From an uncultured Collinsella sp. (GTDB taxonomy: Bacteria; Actinomycetota; Coriobacteriia; Coriobacteriales; Coriobacteriaceae), in contig CAUESV010000011.1 of NCBI GenBank assembly GCA_959020715.1, positions 1 through 64,000 of the forward strand: a stretch of 64,000 nucleotides of DNA, given 5' to 3'. Of the stretch, positions 1-9,155 are shown piece by piece (positions within the stretch are counted from its first letter, which is position 1; the number at the start of each line of letters is the position of its first letter). The notes beneath the pieces were generated by a model that was not told the DNA's origin, ran no database searches, and worked only from the letters and a program-made list of their open reading frames with translations. The position numbers and the translations under genes were made by a program.

Positions 1-996
1 CGCCTCGCGGGCCTCCACGGCGTCGAGCGCGGCCTTCAGGCGGAGCTCAGTCGCGTCATCCTCTGTCTTCATTTGTTCGAGCTGACCCTTGAGCTCTGCT
101 ACTTTGGAAGCATGGACATCGCGATCGATTTCGGCTGCCGCAGCGGTCTTTTGCGCCGTGGCGATCGCCTGGCGCTGGTCGGCGATGATCTGATCGTAGC
201 GGCCTGCGATGTCCTGGCGCGTCTCGAGCTCCTCTGCCTGGTCGGCGATGCGCCGCTCAAGTTCGGCTAAATGGGCGCGGGCATCGGCGAGTGCCTTCTT
301 GGCGGCGTTCATCTCGCGCATGGCCGACGCGCCCTGGGCGATAAAAGTGCCCACGGCGTTAGCGGTGTTTGAGACGGCGCTCCCCAGGTCGCGGCTCGTG
401 GCGGGAGCATGCGAGGTGGTCGGGTTCGCGGCCTTGGCGGCATTCGTATCGGCAGTCTGCGGCGCGGCGATATTGCCGGTGCCGCCTTCGATCACGGAAA
501 AGCCCGCTGCGTGCGGGTCGACCGCGTCCGCGCCGATCGTGGGGTGCTCGAGTTGCAGGAACGTGGGCATGGTACTGCCCTGGTCGGCAACCGGGGTCTC
601 GCCGGGCACAAACGTCGAGGCAGCCTCGGCGGCTTCCTCTTCCTCGGCGTCGACATCGGCATCGGCGACGGCGTCCTTCATCGCTTTGACGGCATCCATC
701 ATGGAGTCCATGACGGCGTCGAGCTCTTCTTCCGAAGACACCTCGATGGGGGCCGCTGGTTGCGGAGCGTTCTCAGCCTTGGGCTCAGTATCGTTCGGGT
801 CCGGCTGCTCTAGCTGCTCTTCTTTATCTTGCTCTGCGGCGACATTTGCGTCTGCGGCCTCGTCTGCGGCGGCAGGAGCCTCCTCGACAGCAGCATCAAT
901 GCCGCCATCGCTGCTGGTAGAAGTATCGCAGTCGTCAATGGTGTCTGCGGAATCATCAATATGCTGTTGAGTCTGGGGGTCCAGCTCGTCTGTCAT
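1..996 (-). CDS. Acidic, disordered coiled-coil protein of unknown function (3' end outside window)
   Basis: The reading frame is open from an ATG whose complement lies at 994-996 to the window edge (332 codons seen, no stop). A GAGGAG ribosome site lies about 10 nt upstream. The first ~130 residues are rich in Asp, Glu and Ala with no hydrophobic core, so probably disordered. Residues ~235-332 have Ala/Glu/Arg/Gln heptad character typical of a coiled coil. No signal peptide or membrane segment is visible. Overlapping frames on the plus strand are compositional shadows. I do not recognise a family; a scaffold or envelope-associated role is possible but unsupported. Confidence 0.7.
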   Translation of the reverse strand, partial: MTDELDPQTQQHIDDSADTIDDCDTSTSSDGGIDAAVEEAPAAADEAADANVAAEQDKEEQLEQPDPNDTEPKAENAPQPAAPIEVSSEEELDAVMDSMMDAVKAMKDAVADADVDAEEEEAAEAASTFVPGETPVADQGSTMPTFLQLEHPTIGADAVDPHAAGFSVIEGGTGNIAAPQTADTNAAKAANPTTSHAPATSRDLGSAVSNTANAVGTFIAQGASAMREMNAAKKALADARAHLAELERRIADQAEELETRQDIAGRYDQIIADQRQAIATAQKTAAAAEIDRDVHASKVAELKGQLEQMKTEDDATELRLKAALDAVEAREA

Positions 997-1135
997 AGGC
1001 ATGTGCTCCTCATCGTTGTTTGTCACCCTATGATAAAGTCTCGCGCCGACATCCCGCGCGCCGCAGCAAAGTTTCAAAACGTGTTCGATGACTCGCGTCG
1101 ATAGCAAAAACTCGGCCGCTCTATCCAATTTGTAC

Positions 1136-1165
1136 TTGACATTCCCTTCGCCGAAAGACGCTATG
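1136..1165 (+). promoter_or_regulatory. Candidate promoter of the SDR gene
   Basis: A perfect TTGACA hexamer at 1136-1141 is followed after 18 nt by GCTATG, a weak -10. It lies in the ~300-bp space between divergent genes, about 130 nt before the SDR start. The -35 match is good and the -10 match poor. Confidence 0.35.
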
Positions 1166-1292
1166 CCGTTCGCCTGCCATGGGCTTTATTTCTCACTTGA
1201 AGAAGCTAAAGTTGCATATCAGCTTTTGGCGCGTTTATTTTGGATGCGCGCAGTCGGCGGGCGTGCCCGTCGCGATTTTGAAAGGACTTCGT

Positions 1293-2093
1293 ATGGGACT
1301 TTTCACTGGTAAGACCGTGATCGTCACCGGTGGCGGCAAGGCCACGCTTAAGGACGGCTCCGCTGGCTCCATCGGCTACGGCATCGATATCGCTTTTGCC
1401 AAGGAGGGCGCGAACCTCGTTATCACCGGTCGTAACGTTGCTAAGCTCGAGGCTGCCAAGGAGTCTCTTGAGGCTGAGTACGGCGTCAAGGTTCTCCCTG
1501 TTCAGGCCGATGTCTCCGCCGGCCAGGACAACGAGGCCGTCGTGCAGAACGTTATCGACAAGGCCATCGAGGAGTTCGGTCGCATCGACGCCGTCGTCAA
1601 CAACGCTCAGGCCAGTGCCTCGGGCGTGACCATCGCCGACCACACCATGGACCAGTTTAACCTGGCCATTTACTCTGGCCTGTACGCCACCTACCTGTAC
1701 ATGCAGAAGGCCTATCCGCACCTGAAGGAGACCAAGGGCTCCGTGGTCAACTTTGCTTCGGGCGCCGGCCTGTTTGGCAACTATGGCCAGTGCAGCTACG
1801 CCGCTGCCAAGGAGGGCATCCGCGGCCTGACCCGCGTTGCCGCCAACGAGTGGGGCAAGGACGGCATCAACGTCAACATCGTGTGTCCGCTTGCCTGGAC
1901 CGCTGCGCTCGAGAACTTCCAGGATGCCTATCCCGAGGCGTTCAAGGCCAACGTCCACATGCCGCCGGCTGGTCACTACGGCGACGTCGAGAAGGAAATC
2001 GGCCGCGTGGTCGTTCAGCTCTGCGGTCCCGACTTTAAGTACATGAACGGCGAGACCGTCACCCTCGAGGGTGGCATGGGCCAGCGGCCGTAG
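1293..2093 (+). CDS. Short-chain dehydrogenase/reductase (SDR), possible hydroxysteroid dehydrogenase
   Basis: A 266-residue classical SDR that reduces or oxidises an alcohol/ketone with NAD(P)H in the cytosol. The N-terminal TGGGxxxxxxxxSIGYGI nucleotide loop carries an insertion. An NNAQAS segment replaces the usual NNAG, the catalytic YAAAK follows SGAGLFG, and the C-terminus is EGGMGQRP. The start is the ATG after an AAAGGAC site; an upstream in-frame ATG at 1179 lacks a ribosome site. Some gut Coriobacteriia SDRs oxidise bile-acid hydroxyls, and the long glycine-loop insertion makes that worth testing. The substrate cannot be read from sequence alone. It stands as a single gene. Confidence 0.85.
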   Translation: MGLFTGKTVIVTGGGKATLKDGSAGSIGYGIDIAFAKEGANLVITGRNVAKLEAAKESLEAEYGVKVLPVQADVSAGQDNEAVVQNVIDKAIEEFGRIDAVVNNAQASASGVTIADHTMDQFNLAIYSGLYATYLYMQKAYPHLKETKGSVVNFASGAGLFGNYGQCSYAAAKEGIRGLTRVAANEWGKDGINVNIVCPLAWTAALENFQDAYPEAFKANVHMPPAGHYGDVEKEIGRVVVQLCGPDFKYMNGETVTLEGGMGQRP

Positions 2094-2096
2094 GGG

Positions 2097-2122
2097 TTAC
2101 GCGGTTTTACCAAACCGCGTAA
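2097..2122 (+). terminator. Hairpin after the SDR gene
   Basis: A perfect 11-bp stem with a TACC loop starts four bases after the SDR stop codon. It lacks a T-run, so termination is only inferred. Confidence 0.45.
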
Positions 2123-2136
2123 CGGCTCGACGCTGC

Positions 2137-2236
2137 GCGGTCACCAGGGCGACAACTTGTCATTCAAAGAGGGCGGCATGACCAGAAGGTCTATGCCGCC
2201 CTCTTTTCATGCCAATTTGTTCGCCCTGGCGACCGC
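2137..2236. repeat. Nested palindrome with conserved ATGACCAGAAGGTC core
   Basis: Outer arms at 2137-2155 and 2217-2236 are inverted copies with a mismatch and a one-base bulge. They enclose a second hairpin at about 2168-2202 whose tip carries ATGACCAGAAGGTC. The same tip, in a different outer palindrome, recurs at 57096-57194. Confidence 0.6.
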
Positions 2237-2335
2237 TCGCTGACGTCGCCAGAGCATCGGCGTTGCCTTGGCTGTTGGAGATGATCTCGTAGTCGTTGGG
2301 GACGTTCTTAAATGACTAGCTATAAGGGACACTCT

Positions 2336-2370
2336 TGCCGGCACTTGGGGACAGTCCCTAAGTGCCGGCA
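2336..2370. repeat. GGGAC-loop palindrome, stem family S6 (TGCCGGCACTT)
   Basis: An 11-bp perfect stem encloses GGGGACAGTCCCT, making a near-perfect 35-bp palindrome. Related copies lie at 44357-44416 and 57331-57365. Further GGGGAC and GGGAC fragments flank it from about 2297 to 2430. Confidence 0.75.
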
Positions 2371-2473
2371 GATTGGGACACTTCTTTGCAAGATGGCGCT
2401 GAAGATTGTCCTCGACGACTAGTCGTTTAATGCATCAGTTTCTGTCGAGTCGGTGCGGTTTGCTGGTTGCCCG

Positions 2474-2479
2474 TATAAT
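2474..2479 (+). promoter_or_regulatory. -10 box of the tgt promoter
   Basis: A perfect TATAAT lies 37 nt before the tgt start codon. No good -35 hexamer is seen at the usual distance. Confidence 0.5.
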
Positions 2480-2516
2480 GGTCTGCGTATGAACCGCAAC
2501 CAAGGAGTTCCAGTTT

Positions 2517-3656
<1,140 letters not shown>

Positions 3657-3805
3657 GGGCGACAGGCACGCTTGCAGAGCGTGGGCAACGGCAAAGGTTG
3701 AGCGGCAGCTGCTCGTCACATTCGCTGACGCCGGCTGCGCGACCGCTGACCGATGCCTTGCAAGCGCTTGATGCAACGTGGGTACCATACCGAATAGTTG
3801 ATGTT

Positions 3806-3854
3806 CGGGCGGGTGTTTGGCGCATGGCGTCGACCCCGCCCGCTTTTCTTTTTC
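3806..3854 (+). terminator. Rho-independent terminator between tgt and the LOG gene
   Basis: A perfect 8-bp CGGGCGGG/CCCGCCCG stem (3806-3813, 3835-3842) is followed by CTTTTCTTTTTC. It ends just before the LOG ribosome site, so it could end tgt transcripts or attenuate the next gene. Confidence 0.65.
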
Positions 3855-3869
3855 TCGATAGGAGTACCC

Positions 3870-4628
3870 ATGATTAAGAATGAGAACGTCGAGGGCGAGC
3901 CGGCCTACGACGAGACGTACCGACGCGGTCCCGTGGTCATGCGCGGTCCCATGATTCCTAAGGACAACACCTACGCCAACCTGCTGGCGCCCGAGGAGTC
4001 GACCGACTGGTTGCATGCCGATCCGTGGCGCGTGCTGCGCATTCAGGCCGAGTTTGTCGATGGCTTCGGCGCGCTTGCCGAGCTTGGTCCTGCGGTGACC
4101 ATCTTCGGTAGCGCCCGCACGCCCAAGACCGATCCGCTTTACAAGGCGGCGCGCACCGTCGGGCGCAAAATCGCCCAGCGCGGCGTGGCGGTTATCACCG
4201 GCGGCGGTCCCGGCATCATGGAGGCGGCCAACAGGGGAGCGGCGAGTGTCAACGGCAAGTCAGTTGGCCTGGGCATTGAATTGCCGCACGAACAGGGGCT
4301 CAACAAATACGTGAACCTCGGCATGGACTTCCGCTACTTCTTTGTGCGCAAAACCATGTTCGTTAAGTACAGCTCGGGCGCCATCGTATTTCCCGGCGGC
4401 TTTGGCACGCTCGACGAGATGTTCGAGGTTCTCACGCTGGTGCAGACGCACAAGGTCAAGCGCATGCCGCTCGTGCTGGTGGGCAGCGAGTACTGGCAGG
4501 GCCTGTTCGACTGGCTCAACGGCCCGGTGATGAGCGCCGGTATGATCAGCCCGCTCGATCCGGATCTGGTACACATTACCGACGACCTCAACGAGGCCGT
4601 CGACATCGCCCTGAGCGGGCTGATGTAG
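3870..4628 (+). CDS. LOG-family (lysine decarboxylase-like) nucleotide phosphoribohydrolase
   Basis: A 252-residue Rossmann-fold protein of the LOG family, whose studied members release the base from cytokinin nucleotides or other nucleoside monophosphates. Diagnostic motifs are GGGPGIMEAANRGA and PGGFGTLDEMFE. The start is the ATG after GATAGGAG; an in-frame upstream start at 3798 would cross the terminator hairpin. The first ~45 residues are polar and precede the fold. The exact substrate is unknown. It is transcribed alone or with read-through from tgt. Confidence 0.88.
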   Translation: MIKNENVEGEPAYDETYRRGPVVMRGPMIPKDNTYANLLAPEESTDWLHADPWRVLRIQAEFVDGFGALAELGPAVTIFGSARTPKTDPLYKAARTVGRKIAQRGVAVITGGGPGIMEAANRGAASVNGKSVGLGIELPHEQGLNKYVNLGMDFRYFFVRKTMFVKYSSGAIVFPGGFGTLDEMFEVLTLVQTHKVKRMPLVLVGSEYWQGLFDWLNGPVMSAGMISPLDPDLVHITDDLNEAVDIALSGLM

Positions 4629-4660
4629 GGCGAGCGTGCCTGTTGTTATAGCAATGTGAA

Positions 4661-4694
4661 CGGCAGACTGATGCTATTTAATATCAGTCTGCCG
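4661..4694. promoter_or_regulatory. 12-bp inverted repeat upstream of the toxin-antitoxin pair (operator or terminator)
   Basis: Perfect 12-bp arms (4661-4672, 4683-4694) enclose a 10-nt AT-rich loop. The half-site ACTGATGC recurs exactly 42 bp downstream at 4709-4716, over the -10 box. This fits cooperative antitoxin binding, though the hairpin could also end the LOG transcript. Confidence 0.55.
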
Positions 4695-4705
4695 TCTAAA
4701 CTGGG

Positions 4706-4711
4706 TATACT
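4706..4711 (+). promoter_or_regulatory. -10 box of the toxin-antitoxin promoter
   Basis: TATACT lies 36 nt before the antitoxin start and overlaps the second ACTGATGC half-site. Confidence 0.45.
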
Positions 4712-4741
4712 GATGCAAAAGACGAGGCGAGGAGGTCGCGT

Positions 4742-5041
4742 ATGTCTACTGCAACGGTTAAGCCTACGACGGTTCGCATCGAAGAGGGGCTCAAGGAGCA
4801 GGCGACTGAGTTCTTGGATTCGGTTGGCCTGAGTCTCAATTCGTATCTCAACCTTGCTGTTCGTCAGCTTGTAAATCAGCGAAAGATTCCTTTTGAGATT
4901 GTTGGTCGATCCGAAGTTCCCAACGAAGTGACGAGGCGCGCCATGGTGATTGCCGAGGCTCACGAGTTGGGGATTTTGCCGGACGATAGTCCGTCATTCA
5001 ACAACGCTGATGAGCTTATGTCATTCCTCGATGAGGACTAG
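4742..5041 (+). CDS. RelB/DinJ-family antitoxin
   Basis: A 99-residue protein with an N-terminal ribbon-helix-helix: TTVRIEEGLKEQATEFLDSV followed by SLNSYLNLAVRQLV. This is the DinJ/RelB DNA-binding fold. The C-terminal ~40 residues are acidic and would wrap the toxin. An AGGAGG site precedes the ATG. The toxin gene starts two bases after its stop, so the two are co-translated. As in the family, the complex probably represses its own promoter through the repeats described upstream. Confidence 0.88.
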   Translation: MSTATVKPTTVRIEEGLKEQATEFLDSVGLSLNSYLNLAVRQLVNQRKIPFEIVGRSEVPNEVTRRAMVIAEAHELGILPDDSPSFNNADELMSFLDED

Positions 5042-5043
5042 CG

Positions 5044-5352
5044 ATGTTTGAGATTAAGGTCGAGGCTCAGTTTAAGGCGGACTACAAACGAACGATGCGC
5101 ATTCATCCGCAGCTAAAATCCGAGTTTAGGGCGGCGGTCGCAGAGCTGGCGGCTCACGGCTCGCTTCCTGCGGAATATGGCGCCCACGAGCTCTCAAACC
5201 CAGGCGGCAACTACAACGGCCACATCGATTTCCATCTATCCGATGGCTTGGTCGATGTGGTCGTGCTCTACTTGCCGCATAAGACTAATCCGGTGATCCG
5301 GCTGGTGAGAATGGGCTCGCATGAGGAGCTGTTTCAGGGTCCGCAGGGCTGA
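5044..5352 (+). CDS. YafQ/RelE-family mRNA interferase toxin
   Basis: A 102-residue basic protein of the RelE/ParE superfamily, closest in pattern to YafQ, a ribosome-dependent mRNase. FKADYKRTMRI opens the fold; a HELSN...YNGHIDFHL segment corresponds to the YafQ active-site strand, and RLVRMGSHEELF closes the protein. The final SHxELF resembles the conserved His-Leu-Phe ending of YafQ. Paired tightly with the antitoxin gene. Activity is inferred from family and pairing. Confidence 0.85.
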   Translation: MFEIKVEAQFKADYKRTMRIHPQLKSEFRAAVAELAAHGSLPAEYGAHELSNPGGNYNGHIDFHLSDGLVDVVVLYLPHKTNPVIRLVRMGSHEELFQGPQG

Positions 5353-5369
5353 TTGCCCACTTATGACTC

Positions 5370-5425
5370 GCGGTGGTATAGGGATTGATTCGCGGCCGAT
5401 TGGCCAAAAACGGCCCCTATTCCAC
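5370..5425. repeat. Diverged S3-type palindrome at the 3' side of the TOTE-like gene
   Basis: CGGTGGTATAGGG and CCCTATTCCACCG form the arms, with one mismatch. The loop contains ATTCGCGGCC and AAAACGGCCCC. The same loop words occur at 8933-8958 on the other side of the TOTE-like gene. The repeat overlaps the gene's last codons. Confidence 0.55.
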
Positions 5426-8400
5426 CGTAACCGTTGGAGACGTCCCGTTCGTGGCTGCGACCTCCAGTTCTCCTCTTCGCTGGATTTCGCTTAAAAGCTC
5501 GGCTGCAACTTCGCTGCTTTTGAAACGGATGCTGCAGTCCTCTTTCTTAGGAAAGGCCAGTAATGGAATAGTTCCGTACCAGACGGTTTCCTCGTCAATT
5601 ACTGACGCGCACAGGCGCCCTTCGGCTTTGATGGAATAGTCGACGTTCATCTCGGTAAAAATCGCTTTCACGTCATTGTGCGGAGTCGAGGCAATTGAAA
5701 TCTCAAGGGCAATCCCACGGGCGGCGGCGCCTGTGAGTACGGCAGCGAGCTTTGCGAGGCATGCAGCGGATGCGTAGGGCGCGGCAATAAAAATGCTTTT
5801 CGTTGCGCGCGCGATGTCATCCGCTAAGGCCTCCACGGCCCTTGCCGGCCTAACGAGGATGTTTTGATCGGCCCGTTTGTTGTCATTTGCTGCAAAGACT
5901 TCATACCCCAGCTTGGCGTAAGTCTTGAGTCTCTTCTGGTACATGCGCGCGAGCATGGGTATCGACAAATCAACATAGTCGAATATCTCAACCCGCTGCT
6001 TGCCCTCGTGACTTCTATGTAGTCTGCCTGCCTGCTGCGTTATGCTGCCGTCCCAAGATATCGGTGTGGCAATGAGCAGAGTGTCAAGGTAAGACAGGTC
6101 GAAACCCTCGCCCAGAAGGCCTTCGGTTGCGATGATAATTCGATGCTCATGCTCGAAGCCGGGAAGGCTGTTCAGTATTGCCTTTCTTTCTTTGGCGTCG
6201 ATTTCTCCGGTTAAGAGTATAGGTTCGTGTCCGCGGCTTTGAAGCAGCCTACATAGCTCTTCGGCATGTTTTTTCCTTTTGGATAGCACAAGCGGATGTC
6301 GATCGTTTGACGCGGTCTCGAGGGCATCGTCGACAATTGCTTCGTTTCTCGCTGTGTGCGCACACAGGAGATCGAGAACTTGATTAAAGGACGCCCCTGG
6401 TTCGCAGGCGGGTAGTCGAACTCCGGTAAAACGCGGCCTTACAACACGCTGAATTCCCTGTTGGATTGCTTGCGCTTTTGGATCAATGACATGGCGAAGC
6501 GGGCCGCAGAGCATTGAGAGTGCTCGCGTGAGTCCGTCCGAGCGTTCAGGTGTCGCGGAAAGGCCGTATACATATTTGGCTGGAGCGGACTTGAGGACAA
6601 GCTCAAGCTGTGGTGCGGCTGCATGGTGACATTCATCACAGATAATGAGGCCGTAATCACGAACGAACTCCTTGGCTCTTGGTTCTCCGGTCTGGGAGTC
6701 CTTGCTGGACAGAGACTGGAATGAAGCAATGTCGATGAGATGGCTTATGGCGGTTTTGCCTCCTCCGATTTGGCCAATGAGCGGAGGCTGCCTTTTACTG
6801 ATTCGTCCTTTTGGGGTTCGGACTGGCTTTCTGTTATCAGTAATGTCGATAAACCGTTCGAGCTGGGATTTCCATTGGGCAATGAGCGCGGTCTTGGGAA
6901 CGATGACGAGCGTTGGAAGACCGATGGTAGCAATAAGATAGGCTCCGATGACGGTTTTGCCGAAACCCGTCGGTGCAGACATGATTCCGTCTTCATAGCC
7001 GAGTATCTGTTCGGCGGCAATTTGCTGTTCAGGGCGAAGAGTCCCTTTAAATGCCATCACAATTGGATTGCCAGACTTGCGTCTGTCTGAATAGTGGGCA
7101 GCAACGCCGGCTTCTTGAAACAGCCGCTCAAGCTGAGCCTTGCAGCCTCTGGGAATCGCGACGCAACTGTCTCTAAGTTCGCTGAGGTCTATGTACCGCG
7201 GTTTGCCGAATACCGATTGATGCATAGATTGCGCGCGGAAGAATTCTGGGTTGGCAAATGTTGCAAGCCTGCGAACTTCCATTTGAGCTGCGGGACTCAG
7301 AGATTTTTCGGGGATATAGAGCATATCGGCCTGCGTGACGGACAGCGATGACGGGAAGTCCTGCGGCGTGAGCGGAAGCCGCTTTCGCGGCCTCTGAGAA
7401 TGTGGCGCGGCGGTGTTTCCCACCACTGCAGCTGATATTCCATGCGGTTTATTGTCGATGCTTTCGATCAGATTTTGCACCGTTGCATGTGGAATCAGCT
7501 GAATTTGCGAAAGGTAAAGCCATTGATCGGGAAAGGGCTCAAATTGCTCGTCAACAAATACGCTGTTCCCTTTTCGCTGCGCTTTTCCTTGAAAAGGCAG
7601 TGCTATGAGATTTCCGAAGCCGCCCTCAGGAATGGTGGACTGCGCGGGCAGCATCCGGTCAAAAGCTTCAAAGGTGATTGTCTTGTTGAGCGCCGCCGCT
7701 TCGGTGATAAGGCTGCTTCCAAATTCTCGTGCGATCTTTGCGCTGGTGAGCTCTAGGAAGAAAAACCAGACATGTGCGCCGTTACCTGATCTCGATCGCT
7801 CGACTGCAGCATCGATTCCATGGTTTTTTGCGACAAGCCGAATGGCGTTTGTCGCTTCTTTCCAATCGGCTCCGTCAAAGTCGATGACCAGGACTTTTGT
7901 GTTGCTGTCACTATCGAGAACGTATTGACCTATGACGTCTCGGAGCCTGTCGTCGTTGCCTTTGAAATGGGCGATGATCGCGGCATCGCTCAGCTCGGGG
8001 AAGATGCGGTTGCCGCATTCCGCGCATTTGGTTTTCTGACGATTTACTTTGGGGCAAATGCCTGCCTTCCACTCATTTGCGCAGGCGGGCGTATAGCCGA
8101 TTCCCCCGTCTTTTCTGCGGTGCCCATGGGCGTAAACATCTTTGCGGCCAGTAAAGAGATTGCGAAAGAGCTCGAGTTTGTCGCGCGCTGGACTCGCACT
8201 GGTGACGATACCCTCGACCTGCGCCCGTCTATCGAAAGATGTGCCAGCTTTCTCCCATTCTTCGAGCGTTGCGTAACGGATGTCTGGGCCATTGCTGCAG
8301 ATGACGATTTGGCCGTGCGGCTCAGATACATGAACGACTGCTTCCTTGAATTGGAATACCGTGTCCCCGATGAGGGCGTATTGATGCGTGACGGTGCTCA

Positions 8401-8428
8401 TGTAAATGCCGTTCTTGTTGGGGTTCAT
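5417..8428 (-). CDS. TOTE-type conflict protein: AEP primase, SF2 helicase, degenerate PLD domain
   Basis: A 1003-residue fusion. Residues ~80-310 hold a zinc ribbon (C116, C125, C135, C138) and an archaeo-eukaryotic primase-like domain with a VIDFDG motif (Asp193, Asp195) and SGNGAHVW (His219), the pattern of TOTE system primases. Residues ~460-850 are an SF2 helicase: Walker A APTGFGKT (485-492), DECH (598-601), SATPER, and motif VI QQAGRLHR. Residues ~870-985 resemble a phospholipase-D-type domain in which the HxK of the HKD motif is missing before SVIDEETVWYG. The ATG at the 5' end lacks a clear ribosome site; an ATG nine codons in is possible. The gene is alone, bracketed by palindromes. 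A role against foreign DNA is inference from family. Confidence 0.85.
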   Translation of the reverse strand: MNPNKNGIYMSTVTHQYALIGDTVFQFKEAVVHVSEPHGQIVICSNGPDIRYATLEEWEKAGTSFDRRAQVEGIVTSASPARDKLELFRNLFTGRKDVYAHGHRRKDGGIGYTPACANEWKAGICPKVNRQKTKCAECGNRIFPELSDAAIIAHFKGNDDRLRDVIGQYVLDSDSNTKVLVIDFDGADWKEATNAIRLVAKNHGIDAAVERSRSGNGAHVWFFFLELTSAKIAREFGSSLITEAAALNKTITFEAFDRMLPAQSTIPEGGFGNLIALPFQGKAQRKGNSVFVDEQFEPFPDQWLYLSQIQLIPHATVQNLIESIDNKPHGISAAVVGNTAAPHSQRPRKRLPLTPQDFPSSLSVTQADMLYIPEKSLSPAAQMEVRRLATFANPEFFRAQSMHQSVFGKPRYIDLSELRDSCVAIPRGCKAQLERLFQEAGVAAHYSDRRKSGNPIVMAFKGTLRPEQQIAAEQILGYEDGIMSAPTGFGKTVIGAYLIATIGLPTLVIVPKTALIAQWKSQLERFIDITDNRKPVRTPKGRISKRQPPLIGQIGGGKTAISHLIDIASFQSLSSKDSQTGEPRAKEFVRDYGLIICDECHHAAAPQLELVLKSAPAKYVYGLSATPERSDGLTRALSMLCGPLRHVIDPKAQAIQQGIQRVVRPRFTGVRLPACEPGASFNQVLDLLCAHTARNEAIVDDALETASNDRHPLVLSKRKKHAEELCRLLQSRGHEPILLTGEIDAKERKAILNSLPGFEHEHRIIIATEGLLGEGFDLSYLDTLLIATPISWDGSITQQAGRLHRSHEGKQRVEIFDYVDLSIPMLARMYQKRLKTYAKLGYEVFAANDNKRADQNILVRPARAVEALADDIARATKSIFIAAPYASAACLAKLAAVLTGAAARGIALEISIASTPHNDVKAIFTEMNVDYSIKAEGRLCASVIDEETVWYGTIPLLAFPKKEDCSIRFKSSEVAAELLSEIQRRGELEVAATNGTSPTVTVE

Positions 8429-8614
8429 TAAAATGAGAATACGTTATTTTGGTTTTTTGGGCATCCGATTCTGATTTTGGTTCGGTGATAGTGGAGTGCG
8501 GCTCCGTGAGTGGTGTTTGGCTGGTGCCAAAATGTGTGGCAGCTGTTATTGAGTGGGTTTTAGCGGCTGCGGGGCGGGCTGGAGATTCCGGGAGCTGCCC
8601 TCGAATAGCCCGCT

Positions 8615-8830
8615 GGGCAAAAAATGGCAAATATGAGTACTGTTGTTTTGGCGGTTTCATATCATCTGTAATGTATTTAAGACCAATCGAGTGATATTTG
8701 ATACAACCAACCCTCTAACCATGGCGAATCGGGACTTTGCGGCGCTCAAAATCGGCGGAAAAAAGCAAATTCAGCCAGATTTCGCTGCTACTAAATTTGT
8801 AGCAGTACTCATATTTGCTATTTTTTGACC
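8615..8830. mobile_element. MITE-like element with 28-bp terminal inverted repeats
   Basis: Left arm 8615-8642 and right arm 8803-8830 are inverted copies with 26 of 28 bases matching. They surround 160 bp that encode nothing recognisable. A smaller hairpin, CTGCTAC/GTAGCAG, sits inside the right end. No clear target-site duplication was found by eye. A large operator for the TOTE-like gene is an alternative. Confidence 0.6.
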
Positions 8831-8982
8831 AAGGGGTATCGCAAGGGGGTTGGATAAAGCATCGATCGCCTGCAATGGCTCAATTGGGCAGTTGGGCGGC
8901 AATTGGGTTGCGACGTAATGGGAAGCTATTCGCGGCCTTTCGACTAAAACGACCCCTTTACCGCCGCCATTTCTAAAGAGAT

Positions 8983-9013
8983 GCCGGCGCGCCTTGAGTT
9001 GGGGCGCGCCGGC
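8983..9013. terminator. GC-rich hairpin
   Basis: A perfect 11-bp stem GCCGGCGCGCC/GGCGCGCCGGC has a 9-nt loop. No T-run follows on either strand. Confidence 0.45.
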
Positions 9014-9101
9014 GTGATGGCTTTACTGTGACTGGATGTACCTCGGTTGTTCGACTGTCCCAGCATGTCCTACCTAGCCAGGCAGACCTTTCTTAGCGTT
9101 T

Positions 9102-9155
9102 AACGTTTGCCCAGATAAAACCTGCCAAAATAAACCTGTCCCTAATTGGCAGGTT
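9102..9155 (-). repeat. GGGAC-loop palindrome, stem family S2, overlapping the DegV stop
   Basis: The stem words AACCTGCC and GGCAGGTT enclose AAAATAAACCTGTCCCT. On the gene strand this reads GGGACAGG. The DegV stop codon (9142-9144) lies inside the palindrome. A ~50-bp near-identical copy sits after the CarD gene at 62205-62258, and others follow proA and the HD gene. Confidence 0.8.

Larger units (their letters stand above)
8429..9101. other. Gene-free accessory spacer upstream of the TOTE-like gene
   Basis: About 670 bp, AT-richer than its surroundings, without a supported gene. It holds the 216-bp inverted-repeat element (8615-8830), an S3-like palindrome near 8910-8968 (GTTGCGACGTAATGGG paired with CCTTTACCGCCGC) and a GC hairpin (8983-9013). 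The TOTE-like gene's promoter must lie here, but no consensus boxes stand out. Confidence 0.6.

Noticed and set aside
209..970. A plus-strand Ser/Ala-rich frame at the window start
   Set aside because: Antisense of the acidic coiled-coil gene, which has a ribosome site and stays open to the window edge.
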